Shown: piece after piece, positions 25,215 to 33,432 of the stretch | Position numbering within the stretch: position 1 is the first letter of the stretch | Layout: every line of letters begins with the position of its first letter | Assembly: GCA_041648665.1 (NCBI GenBank) | Contig: JBAZOP010000010.1 | Span: 1-55,350, forward strand | Direction of reading: 5' to 3' | Origin: a bacterium | GTDB lineage: Bacteria; UBA10199; 2-02-FULL-44-16; JAAZCA01 | Length of the DNA: 55,350 nt | Program-made: the position numbers and the translations under genes | The notes under the pieces: model-generated | What the model was told of the DNA's origin: nothing | Seen by the model: the letters and a program-made list of their open reading frames with translations, nothing else | Database searches by the model: none

Positions 25215-26201
25215 ATGCTGGATATCCTAAGAAAACACGCCTCTTCGTGGATGATCAAGGCGATACTCGCCTCGATCGTCGTCACGTTCATATTCTTCTT
25301 CGGCTGGAGCACCTTCCGCAAGGGCGCGAGCGAACCGTCCAAGACGGTGGCCACGGTCAACGGGCTCCCGATACCGGCCGCCGAGTTCCGCTTTCTCCTG
25401 GACCAGAACTACGAGAGGCTGCGCTCCTCCTTCAAGGAGGGGGAGGTGCCGGAATTCCTGAAAAAGATGGCCATGCAGGGCACGCTGGAGCAGCTCATAT
25501 CCCGAACCCTCATGCGGGAGCAGGCGGACAAACTCGGCATCGTGATCCCGGACGAGATGCTCATCGACGCGGTCAAGGGCACGCCGGCCGCGCAGAGGGA
25601 CGGGGAGTTCGACTATGTCTTCTATCGGGATGAGTACCTCCCCTACTTCAAGCAGAAGTTCGGCATCGACTTCGAGAGCTTCCTGGACGAGGACCTGAAG
25701 ATGAAGGAATTCTCCGACCTCTTCAGCGGCATCAACCTAGTCCCCACATTCCCTGAAGGAAAGACGAAGGAATGGACCTTCGAGATCGTGACGCTGGATC
25801 CCAGCGCTCTCAAGGAGAGCTTCAAGTCGGTCGAAGAGGTCAAGGGCTTCGCAAAGATGTTGATCAACACGGAGCCCGCGCGCTGGAGAGACCTCTTGAG
25901 AAAACAGAAGGTCTCGCCTGCGAGCGTGGGTCCCATAAAGATCTCCCAACGAGCACAGCTGCTCGACGGCAACGCCTCGTACGAAGATTACCGCGCCATA
26001 TTCTCCCTCGGCATGGGAAGCCCCGTGCTCCCGGAGCCGATCGAGCACGAGGGAAAAGTCTATGTGCTCCGGCTGGCGGCCCTCTCGCCCGTGGCGGCAG
26101 CGCCCGAGACTAAACCCTCCTCGCAGGACTACTACAGGGCCTGGATGGAAAAACTACGCGACAGCGCCAAAGTTGAAAGCTCCCTGGAAATAGAGCAATG
26201 A
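25215..26201 (+). CDS. PpiD/SurA-N-like membrane-anchored chaperone without a PPIase domain
   Basis: A 328-residue protein with a single membrane helix near residues 14-31 and a periplasmic SurA_N-like region (ATVNGLPIPAAEFRFLLDQN, then MRSEQADKLGIVI-like packing), as in PpiD. PpiD is about 620 residues with a parvulin domain; here no parvulin motif is seen, and only a C-terminal stretch VYVLRLAAL remains. It probably assists folding of outer-membrane or secreted proteins. The ATG at 25215 has AGGTGA upstream; a GTG at 25203 is less likely. It overlaps the next gene by ATGA. Confidence 0.75.
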   Translation: MLDILRKHASSWMIKAILASIVVTFIFFFGWSTFRKGASEPSKTVATVNGLPIPAAEFRFLLDQNYERLRSSFKEGEVPEFLKKMAMQGTLEQLISRTLMREQADKLGIVIPDEMLIDAVKGTPAAQRDGEFDYVFYRDEYLPYFKQKFGIDFESFLDEDLKMKEFSDLFSGINLVPTFPEGKTKEWTFEIVTLDPSALKESFKSVEEVKGFAKMLINTEPARWRDLLRKQKVSPASVGPIKISQRAQLLDGNASYEDYRAIFSLGMGSPVLPEPIEHEGKVYVLRLAALSPVAAAPETKPSSQDYYRAWMEKLRDSAKVESSLEIEQ

Positions 26202-27673
26202 ACCTTTCCGAAGATGAAATAATGAAATGCATCGGCGTGCTCGTCGATGCAGGCGGCGAACTCTACGAGGTCGGCGGTCCGGTGCGCGACGGTCTCCTGG
26301 GAAGGACTGCCAAGGACCGCGACTTCCTCTGCCGCCGGCTCTCGATGAAACGGGTATGCGCCCTGCTCGCCCCCCACGGCAAAGTCGTCGGCGTCGGCAA
26401 ATCGTTCGGCATCATAAAGTTCTCGCCTCACAGCAGGCCGGAGATCACCGTGGACATCGCGCTGCCCAGGCGCGAGCGCTCGACGGGCGTGAAGCACCGA
26501 GATTTCGAGGTGGACTTCGATCCCGACATGCCGGTCGAGGAGGACCTCGGCCGCAGGGACTTCACGATCAACGCAATGGCCAGGAGGGTCTCCGACTCTC
26601 AGCTGATCGATCCGTTCGGCGGAGCCAAGGACCTTTCGCAAAAACTCCTGCGGATGGTTTTTCCGAAGGCGTTCGAGGAGGATCCGCTGAGGCTCATCAG
26701 GGGCGTGCAGTTCGCGGCGCGATTCGGGCTCACGATCGAACCCGCGACGTGGGAGTCGATGAAGGAGCACGCGCACCTCATAAAGACCGTCTCCGGCGAA
26801 CGCATCGGCATGGAGCTGGTCAAGCTGATGAGCGCCCAGAAACCGTCGAAGGGCTTCGATCTGCTGTCGGATTCCGGACTGCTGGCGCACGTGCTGCCCG
26901 AGATAGCTGCGATCAAGGGGATAGAGCAGGACAAACAGCCGGGCGACGACGTCTACAGCCACACGATGCGCTCGCTGGACGCGGCCCGTTCGGATGACGC
27001 AGTTGAGCATCGCGGCGACATCAACCTCATGTTCGCCGTCCTCCTGCACGACACCGGCAAGGCGAAGACCGCGCGCTTCCACGCGCCCGCCGGCCGCATC
27101 GTCTTCTTCGGGCATCAGCTGGTTTCCAGGAGGCTCGCGGAACGCGCGATGGAGCGCCTGAAGCTGGCCGCCGCAGGCGTCGACCCGAAGCTGGTGCGAA
27201 CGCTCATCGAACACCACATGTTCGAGACGAAGGCCAACTTCACCGACCGCGCGATACGCCGTTTCGTCTCCAAGGTGGGCAAGGAGACGATCTTCATGCT
27301 CACCGACTTGAGGATCGCCGACAACCGAGGCGGCAAACACCCCGCCGGCATCAAGGGGGTGCTCAAGCTGAGAAAGCGCATCGTGGAGGAGCTCGCGAAG
27401 AAACCCCCGTTCGGCCCAAAGGATCTGGCAATCGACGGGCATGCTCTCATGGAGCTCGGCGTCCCAGAGGGACCGGCGCTCGGAGCGGTGATCGCAGCGC
27501 TGGTCGAGAGGACGCTGGACGATCCCTCGCTGAACACGGGGGACAAACTCCTTGCACTCGCCCGGGAAATGATGGACAATTCCAACGTCGCTGATCTCGC
27601 ATCTGGGCGTGCGCACGGCCGAAAAACGGCGGCGAGGGCGGACAAGGCCGATGTCAAAGAAACACAATCCTGA
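26198..27673 (+). CDS. CCA tRNA nucleotidyltransferase / poly(A) polymerase family with HD domain
   Basis: A 491-residue class II nucleotidyltransferase. The N-terminal head carries GGPVRD (26-31) and the metal ligands in KDRDF (Asp40, Asp42), then RRDFTINAMA and RLIRGVQFAARFGL. An HD domain follows (LLHDTGKAK, His284-Asp285). Such enzymes add CCA to tRNA 3' ends or poly(A) to RNA. All three tRNA genes in this window lack encoded CCA, so a CCA-adding activity is needed in this organism. The start overlaps the upstream stop (ATGA). Confidence 0.9.
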   Translation: MNLSEDEIMKCIGVLVDAGGELYEVGGPVRDGLLGRTAKDRDFLCRRLSMKRVCALLAPHGKVVGVGKSFGIIKFSPHSRPEITVDIALPRRERSTGVKHRDFEVDFDPDMPVEEDLGRRDFTINAMARRVSDSQLIDPFGGAKDLSQKLLRMVFPKAFEEDPLRLIRGVQFAARFGLTIEPATWESMKEHAHLIKTVSGERIGMELVKLMSAQKPSKGFDLLSDSGLLAHVLPEIAAIKGIEQDKQPGDDVYSHTMRSLDAARSDDAVEHRGDINLMFAVLLHDTGKAKTARFHAPAGRIVFFGHQLVSRRLAERAMERLKLAAAGVDPKLVRTLIEHHMFETKANFTDRAIRRFVSKVGKETIFMLTDLRIADNRGGKHPAGIKGVLKLRKRIVEELAKKPPFGPKDLAIDGHALMELGVPEGPALGAVIAALVERTLDDPSLNTGDKLLALAREMMDNSNVADLASGRAHGRKTAARADKADVKETQS

Positions 27674-28124
27674 CAAAGCTCGCAAGCACATGGCCAAGGC
27701 CGACGCCTTGTTCGAGAAGGGCAAGTTCGAGAAGGCCCTCCGCGAATACCGCAAGGCGGAGGAGTTCGACCCCACGCTCGAAGGAATCTACGACAAGCTG
27801 AATCAGGCCCATGACCGGACCGGCCGCAAATGGAAGATGGAGGACTTCGCCGAATCGGTCGCATGGACCATGGAGCACCAGGCGCAGGGCAATCCGCCCA
27901 TCAGACAGCTGCACGCGCAGCTCTCCCCGGAGTGGCAGCGAGCCTCCGAACTCGCCTTCAGGATTCTAGCGAGCCAAGGGAAAGAGGAGATCGGCGCCGG
28001 GATAGAGGAGCTGGTCGGCATGGGGGAGATAGCTACCCGGGCGCTCATCGGCATACTCATGGACTTGAAGAACAAGTCCCTCGAACCAGAGACCGCTCCG
28101 GACAAACCAGAGGCTGAGAGATGA
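27651..28124 (+). CDS. TPR-containing protein of unknown function
   Basis: A 157-residue basic protein. Residues about 8-45 form a TPR-like helix pair (KHMAKADALFEKGKFEKALR, YRKAEEFDP). The rest is helical with no recognised motif. The ATG at 27651 lies inside the end of the preceding gene (23-bp overlap) with GGACAAGG upstream; earlier in-frame starts would overlap more. It overlaps coaE by ATGA, so translation is coupled. Probably a cytoplasmic adaptor. Confidence 0.7.
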   Translation: MSKKHNPDKARKHMAKADALFEKGKFEKALREYRKAEEFDPTLEGIYDKLNQAHDRTGRKWKMEDFAESVAWTMEHQAQGNPPIRQLHAQLSPEWQRASELAFRILASQGKEEIGAGIEELVGMGEIATRALIGILMDLKNKSLEPETAPDKPEAER

Positions 28125-28744
28125 AGAACACCAAGCTCATCGGTCTCACCGGCAACATCGGCACCGGCAAGAGCACGGTCGCATGGATGTTCGAGGAGCA
28201 CGGCGTCCCGGTGCTCGATGCGGACGAAATTGCGCACGAGCTCCTCACCCCCCGCACTCATGCCTGGAGGGCGCTGTACGAACGCTACGGCAACGCCATC
28301 ATCGGTAAGGATGGCCAGATCGACCGCACCACGCTGGCCCGCATCGTCTTCCAGGACCCGGTCGAACGCAAATATCTAGAATCCGTCATACACCCTCTGG
28401 TAAAAGCGGAACTCTCAAAGCGCTCCGCCGCGCTCGCGAAGGAGCACCACAGGTTCATCATCGCCGAGGTGCCTCTGCTCATCGAGGCGCACTGGGAGGG
28501 CCTCTTCGACGCGATCATCGTCGTGCGCTGCAGGGAGGAACAGGAGGTAGAGCGCTGCATGCAGAAGTTCGCGATGAGCCGCGAGGAGATAATGCTCAGA
28601 CTCGCCGCTCAGTTCCCACTCGAGCGAAAAGTCGCGGCCGCCGACGCGGTGATCGACAACGATGGGACGTTCGAGGAGACCCGCGTCCAGGTGGCAAGGC
28701 TGCATCAGGATATGATCAAAGGACTCTTCCCGAAAAAGAAGTGA
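28121..28744 (+). CDS. coaE: Dephospho-CoA kinase
   Basis: A 207-residue P-loop kinase that phosphorylates dephospho-CoA in the last step of coenzyme A synthesis. The P-loop GLTGNIGTGKST is at 8-19, followed by VLDADEIAHELL and the lid region. Length is normal. It ends 6 bp from the convergent pnp gene. Confidence 0.95.
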   Translation: MKNTKLIGLTGNIGTGKSTVAWMFEEHGVPVLDADEIAHELLTPRTHAWRALYERYGNAIIGKDGQIDRTTLARIVFQDPVERKYLESVIHPLVKAELSKRSAALAKEHHRFIIAEVPLLIEAHWEGLFDAIIVVRCREEQEVERCMQKFAMSREEIMLRLAAQFPLERKVAAADAVIDNDGTFEETRVQVARLHQDMIKGLFPKKK

Positions 28745-28750
28745 TGTTCC

Positions 28751-30859
28751 TCAGCTCTCCTCCACCTCGGATTCGTGGCCGAAGGCCTCCTTGCGCGAGA
28801 GCCTGATCTTGCCGCTCTCCGGATCGATCTCCAGAACCTTCACCACGACCTCGTCGCCCATCTTGAGCACGTCCGAGACCTGTTTGATCCTGTTCGTATC
28901 GATATGGGAGATGTGCAGCAGGCCGTCGACCTTGGGGAATATCTCGATGAAGGCGCCGAAATCGGCGATGCGCACGACCTTGCCGCGGTAGTACTTGCCC
29001 GCCTCAGGCATGGCGGTGGACCGCTTGACGAGCTTTATCGCCCGATCACCGGAGGCCTGGTCGACCGCGCCGATCACCACCGTGCCGTCATCGCTGATGT
29101 CTATCGTCGCGCCGGTCTCCTCTATGATCTTGCGCACGTTCTTGCCGCCAGGGCCGATGAGATCGCCGATGCGGTCGACCGGTATCTTGAGCACCGTGAG
29201 CTTGGGCGCGTACTGCGAAAGCTCCCTGCGCGGCTTGGCGAGCGCCCTCTCCATGTTCTCGAGGATGTGCAGCCTGGCGTCGCGCGCCTGCCGCAGCGCC
29301 TTGGTGAATATCTCGCGCGTGATCCCGCCGATCTTGATGTCCATCTGCAGTGCGGTGACCCCTTCCCTGGTGCCACAGACCTTGAAGTCCATGTCGCCCA
29401 GGTGATCCTCGTCTCCGAGGATGTCGGTCAGGATCGCCGTCTGGTCTTTTTCCTTTATGAGGCCCATAGCCACACCGGCCACCGGGGCTTTGATGGGAAC
29501 GCCCGCATCCATGAGCGCGAGTATCGAGCCGCAGACGGTAGCCATGGACGAAGAGCCGTTGGACTCGAGTATCTCGGAGACGACCCTTATGGTGTACGGG
29601 AAGTCATCCTCGGGCGGCAACACGCGCCTGATCGCCCGCTCCGCCAGCGCGCCGTGCCCTATCTCGCGCCGACCTGGAGAGCGGAGGAACTTGACCTCGC
29701 CCACAGAGAACGGCGGAAAGTTGTAATGAAGCATGAACTTCTCGTAGTACTCGGCGGTTATATTCTCGATCAACTGCTGATCCTCTTTCGTTCCGAGCGT
29801 GACCGTGGCCAACGCCTGCGTCTCACCGCGGGTGAAGAGCGCGGAGCCGTGGGCCCTGGGCAAAAGCGCCACGTCGCAGCTGATGGGCCGCACATCCGTG
29901 AGCCCTCGGCCGTCGATGCGCTTGCCGCTGGAGACGATCATGCCGCGAACGTGCTCCTTCTTGATGTCGCTTATGATCTCCTTGACCTGGGACTTGAGGG
30001 AACTCTCGTCCTCCTCCGGGACCAGCTTATCCACGACCTCGTCCTTCAGCACGTCGAGCGCGGCATAGCGCTCCATCTTCGTGGGTATGGTCACGGCCGC
30101 AGGGAGCCTGCCCGCGAGTTCGGCCTCGACCTTTTTCCTGAGCTCCGAGGTGTCCGGCAGCACCGGGTCTTCCCACTTCTTCTTGCCGGCCTGCTTCGCC
30201 AGCTCGATCTGGGCCTCGATCGCCGGCTGCATCTGCGCGTGTGCGAACATCAGAGCCTCAATCATGTCCTCCTCGGACACCATCTGCGCGCCGCCCTCGA
30301 CCATGACGATCGCGTCCTTCGTGCCGGCGACCACGATGTCCATGTCGCTCGACTCGCGCTCCGCGGAGCTCGGGTTGCAGACGAACTTGCCGCTCACCCT
30401 GCCCACGCGCACGCACGATATCGGTCCCTTGAACGGGTACGGCGAGATGGTCAGCGCTGCAGACGCGCCGATCACGCCCAGCGTGTCGGGATCGTGATCA
30501 TTGTCGGAGGAGAGCACGGTGGCGATCACCTGCGTCTCGTTGAAATAGCCCTTGGGGAAGAGCGGCCTGATCGGCCTGTCGATCAGCCGACTCGTGAGTA
30601 TCTCCCGCGCAGTGGGCCTGCCCTCGCGCTTGAAGAACCCTCCGGGGATCTTGCCGGCCGCGAAGGTCTTCTCCACGTAGTCGACCGAGAGCGGCAGGAA
30701 ATCCTTGCCCTCGGCGGCCTCGTCCCTGGCCTGAGCCGTCACGAGCACTATCGAATCGCCGTAGCGCACGAGCACGGAGCCGGCCGCCTGCTTGGCGATC
30801 CTGCCCGTTTCGATCGTGAGCTCTTTTCCGCCCAGATTTGCGGTAACCTTCTTAGTCAT
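28751..30859 (-). CDS. pnp: Polyribonucleotide nucleotidyltransferase
   Basis: A 702-residue phosphorolytic 3'-5' exoribonuclease. It has two RNase PH domains (with FFKREGRPTAREILTSRLID and SPGRREIGHGALAERAIRRV), a KH domain (IGPGGKNVRKIIEETGA) and a C-terminal S1 domain (YYRGKVVRIADFGAFIEIFP). The ATG at 30859 has GGAGAAGG six nt upstream; an earlier in-frame start is less likely. The rpsO-pnp order is conserved. The leader carries hairpins consistent with RNase III/PNPase autoregulation known in other bacteria. Confidence 0.97.
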   Translation of the reverse strand: MTKKVTANLGGKELTIETGRIAKQAAGSVLVRYGDSIVLVTAQARDEAAEGKDFLPLSVDYVEKTFAAGKIPGGFFKREGRPTAREILTSRLIDRPIRPLFPKGYFNETQVIATVLSSDNDHDPDTLGVIGASAALTISPYPFKGPISCVRVGRVSGKFVCNPSSAERESSDMDIVVAGTKDAIVMVEGGAQMVSEEDMIEALMFAHAQMQPAIEAQIELAKQAGKKKWEDPVLPDTSELRKKVEAELAGRLPAAVTIPTKMERYAALDVLKDEVVDKLVPEEDESSLKSQVKEIISDIKKEHVRGMIVSSGKRIDGRGLTDVRPISCDVALLPRAHGSALFTRGETQALATVTLGTKEDQQLIENITAEYYEKFMLHYNFPPFSVGEVKFLRSPGRREIGHGALAERAIRRVLPPEDDFPYTIRVVSEILESNGSSSMATVCGSILALMDAGVPIKAPVAGVAMGLIKEKDQTAILTDILGDEDHLGDMDFKVCGTREGVTALQMDIKIGGITREIFTKALRQARDARLHILENMERALAKPRRELSQYAPKLTVLKIPVDRIGDLIGPGGKNVRKIIEETGATIDISDDGTVVIGAVDQASGDRAIKLVKRSTAMPEAGKYYRGKVVRIADFGAFIEIFPKVDGLLHISHIDTNRIKQVSDVLKMGDEVVVKVLEIDPESGKIRLSRKEAFGHESEVEES

Positions 30860-30891
30860 TTTTCCTTCTCCTTTGGCGCGATGATCCTTTC

Positions 30892-30916
30892 GCATCTGCG
30901 CGCAATGCGCATGCGA
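30892..30916 (-). promoter_or_regulatory. Hairpin in the pnp leader
   Basis: CGCAT and ATGCG flank an inner GCGCATTGCGC on the minus strand about 35 bp upstream of the pnp start, giving a stable stem. The pnp leader is cleaved by RNase III and autoregulated in enterobacteria; a similar role here is inference. Confidence 0.4.
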
Positions 30917-30999
30917 AACGCTCCGCGTTCATAGCGTCGAGCATGAACTAAAGCCTTTGATGTGAGAAAGTCCGAAGGAAGGGCTTCACTGATAACTTA

Positions 31000-31028
31000 C
31001 AAAAACGCCCGCCTTGTGAGCGAGCGTT
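31000..31028 (-). terminator. Rho-independent terminator after rpsO
   Basis: AACGCTCGC and GCGGGCGTT pair on the minus strand (9 bp with a G-U wobble) around a 7-nt loop, followed by TTTTTG. It lies 44 bp after rpsO and would separate the infB-truB-rpsO transcript from pnp, or act as a partial terminator. Confidence 0.85.
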
Positions 31029-31071
31029 TGTGAAAATTATCAGCGCACTCTCCTTCTCGCCTTGCGCCGGG

Positions 31072-31341
31072 CTACTTCCTTATGCCCAGTTCCTTTATCA
31101 GCGACTTGTAGCTCTCCTCTTTGTGCTCCTTGAGGTAGCTCAACAGTTTTCGCCTGCGGCCGACCATCTTGAGCAGGCCGCGGCGGCTGGCATGATCCTT
31201 GGCATGGGTGCTGAAGTGACCGGTGAGGTGGTTTATCCTCTCCGACAGAATCGCCACCTGCACCTCCGGCGATCCGGTGTCACCCTCGCCGGTGCGGAAT
31301 TTATTGATGATCTCGGTCTTCTGTGTCTTGTCCATTGTCAT
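31072..31341 (-). CDS. rpsO: 30S ribosomal protein S15
   Basis: An 89-residue protein that binds the 16S central domain. It matches S15 end to end (TGSPEVQVAILSERINHLTG, DHASRRGLLKMVGRRRKLL). The ATG at 31341 or the second ATG six bases on could be used; the ribosome-binding site is weak. Confidence 0.97.
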   Translation of the reverse strand: MTMDKTQKTEIINKFRTGEGDTGSPEVQVAILSERINHLTGHFSTHAKDHASRRGLLKMVGRRRKLLSYLKEHKEESYKSLIKELGIRK

Positions 31342-31389
31342 AGTGGGCGCGATGCTTATCCTATAAGGGGTTAACTGTAAAGAGTTTTT

Positions 31390-32085
31390 TCACATTATAA
31401 GGCTGCTTTTCCATGCCTCAGGCTCCCTTTTAAGGCGATCTAGGCTCACCGCCGTATCTATTATATAGGGGCCGCTGCGCAACCTGCGAATATCCTTGGC
31501 ATGCCCCCCGCAGCCCAGGGTCCGGCCCAGATCCCTGCACAGGCTCCTTACGTAGGTCCCCTTGCGGCAGGACATCCTGAGCCTGGGGCAGGGCCAATCC
31601 CAGCCGATGATCTCAAGGGAGTCGATAATCACCTCCCTGGGCAAAAGCCCGGGGTCTATCCCATCCCTTTTGAGATCGTATGCCTTGCGGCCCGAGACCT
31701 TGATCGCCGAATAACTGGGGGGCGTCTGCATAAGCCTGCCTACGAACCTGGGTATGAGCAGCTTGAGTTCATCCATCAGGCCGGCCGGCACCGCAGCCTC
31801 CTCCTCGATGGTCTCGCCGCGGTCATCGTCGGTGTCGGTGCTCCTGCCAAGACAGAGCGTGAACTCGTAGACCTTTTCGTCGCCGGCGAGCTCGCCTGCC
31901 CGTTTCGTGGCCTCGTTGATCACCAACGGCAGCACGCCGCTTGCCCCAGGGTCAAGCGTACCCAGATGCCCCACCCTGCGCGCGCACGTGATCCTCTTCA
32001 CGATCGAAACCACATCATGAGATGTCGGGCCGACCGGTTTGTCCACCACCAACACGCCTGAGAGATTGTCCGACGAGGTCTTCAC
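31390..32085 (-). CDS. truB: tRNA pseudouridine-55 synthase
   Basis: A 231-residue pseudouridine synthase with the catalytic Asp45 in GHLGTLDPGASGVL. It modifies U55 of the T-loop. It is slightly short (many TruB are 290-310) because the C-terminal PUA domain is reduced or absent. The start is a GTG overlapping the nrnA stop (GTGA), so expression is coupled. Confidence 0.95.
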   Translation of the reverse strand: MKTSSDNLSGVLVVDKPVGPTSHDVVSIVKRITCARRVGHLGTLDPGASGVLPLVINEATKRAGELAGDEKVYEFTLCLGRSTDTDDDRGETIEEEAAVPAGLMDELKLLIPRFVGRLMQTPPSYSAIKVSGRKAYDLKRDGIDPGLLPREVIIDSLEIIGWDWPCPRLRMSCRKGTYVRSLCRDLGRTLGCGGHAKDIRRLRSGPYIIDTAVSLDRLKREPEAWKSSLIM

Positions 32086-33047
32086 GATTTCAGCGCCTTC
32101 TCCACCGCTTCCCTGAGGCGAAGCTTGGCCTCTTCCATCGTCGCCTTGATGCGCAGTCCTGCGGCGCGGGCGTGCCCGCCTCCGCCCATCCCGCGCGCGA
32201 GCTCGGCGACGTCGACCGTATCCTTGGAACGGAGGCTCACCTTAACATGGCCTGCATCCACCTCGCGGAAGAGCGCCGCGACCTCCACGCCCTTGATCGA
32301 GCGGGGATAGGTGGTGAACTCGTCCGAGAACTCCATGCAGGCGCCGGTCTCCTTCAGCATCTTCGCCGTGACATCCATGGCGGCATAGCGCCCGTTCAGA
32401 TCGAGCGAAAGCGTCGCGAGCGAACCGGCGAGCAGCTTGAGCCTCGCTTCCGGATACGACTCTTCCAGGTTCTTGGCCACATCCCACGGCGACGCACCGA
32501 GGGAAACGAGCTTCGATGCAAGCGAGAAGACCCTGGAGTCAGTGGAGGAATACCTGAAGAACCCGGTGTCGACCACCAGAGTGGTGTAGATGCACTGGGC
32601 GAGCTCCGGGCCCACCGGCAGACCGGCGTGCTCCACGAGTCTCAGCACCACATCGCCCGTCGAGGCAGCCGCGTCATCCAGCAGGACGATGTCGGCCTCG
32701 ACCCCCTTGAGTTTGTGGTGGTCTATGCAGGCGACCGAGGCGAATGCGCCGCTTGCGGCGAAATCGTCGGATATCCTCTTTCTCTGGGCGCAGTCGACCA
32801 TTATCGCCATATCGAAGTGCGCGCCCGAAGGGATGACCGAGACGAATTTGTCCGCGCCCGGCAGAAAGCGCAGGTTGTCGGGCAAGGGGTCGCGGTTATA
32901 GAGCACGGCCTGTTTCCCCATCATCTCCAGGGCCATCCCCATGGCGATGGTCGATCCGATGGCGTCGCCGTCCGGGCTGTAATGCGAGACCACCAGGAAG
33001 AGCCTGGAAGCCTTGAGCTTCCCTATGAAACCTGCGTAGTCATCCAT
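32082..33047 (-). CDS. nrnA: DHH-family nanoRNase / pAp phosphatase
   Basis: A 321-residue DHH/DHHA1 phosphoesterase that degrades very short RNA and converts pAp to AMP. Metal-binding motifs are HYSPDGDA (near 22), the VDCAQRKR region, CIDHHK and the C-terminal GGGHARAAGLRI. The ATG at 33047 has AGAGGG nine nt upstream; an ATG three codons earlier is possible. It overlaps rbfA and truB, as in many nusA-infB operons. Confidence 0.92.
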   Translation of the reverse strand: MDDYAGFIGKLKASRLFLVVSHYSPDGDAIGSTIAMGMALEMMGKQAVLYNRDPLPDNLRFLPGADKFVSVIPSGAHFDMAIMVDCAQRKRISDDFAASGAFASVACIDHHKLKGVEADIVLLDDAAASTGDVVLRLVEHAGLPVGPELAQCIYTTLVVDTGFFRYSSTDSRVFSLASKLVSLGASPWDVAKNLEESYPEARLKLLAGSLATLSLDLNGRYAAMDVTAKMLKETGACMEFSDEFTTYPRSIKGVEVAALFREVDAGHVKVSLRSKDTVDVAELARGMGGGGHARAAGLRIKATMEEAKLRLREAVEKALKS

Positions 33048-33411
33048 CGCGTTCATCCCTCTTCATACCCGCCATGATCTCGTCTATCCGATCCGAAAAG
33101 TCGATCGAGTCGTCGTAGTAGAACTCCACCTCCGGCGTGAACTTGAGCGAGAGCTCCTCCCCGATGCGGCAGCGCAAAAATCCCGCCGCGCTCTGGAAAC
33201 CCTTCTCCATGTCGGCGCGGCCGTCCTCGTCGGATGCGAGCGCATGATAGTAGATACGCGCTATGTGCAGATCCTTCGTCATCCGGACGCGCGTTATCTG
33301 CACGTCGCGGAGCCTGGGGTCCGACATCTCGGTCAAGAGCGTCTCCGCGACGAGCCTCCTGATCGCGTCGGCCACCCTCTCGCTCCTGTCACAGGGGGAG
33401 TGATGTTTCAT
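33040..33411 (-). CDS. rbfA: Ribosome-binding factor A
   Basis: A 123-residue KH-like cold-shock factor for 30S maturation, recognised by RVADAIRRLVAETLL and the DPRLRDVQITRVRMTKDLH strand-helix segment. It lies between infB and nrnA in the standard order. Confidence 0.95.
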   Translation of the reverse strand: MKHHSPCDRSERVADAIRRLVAETLLTEMSDPRLRDVQITRVRMTKDLHIARIYYHALASDEDGRADMEKGFQSAAGFLRCRIGEELSLKFTPEVEFYYDDSIDFSDRIDEIMAGMKRDERDG

Positions 33412-33432
33412 GCGCTGATCGTCTCCACTCGC

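Noticed and set aside
26132..27775. Long minus-strand frame opposite the CCA/poly(A) polymerase-type gene
   Set aside because: It lacks any motif, while the plus strand carries nucleotidyltransferase and HD motifs.
28775..30934. Long open frame on the plus strand opposite pnp
   Set aside because: It mirrors the pnp codon pattern, has Arg/His/Leu/Asp-rich low-complexity composition and matches nothing. It is an antisense shadow in GC-rich DNA.
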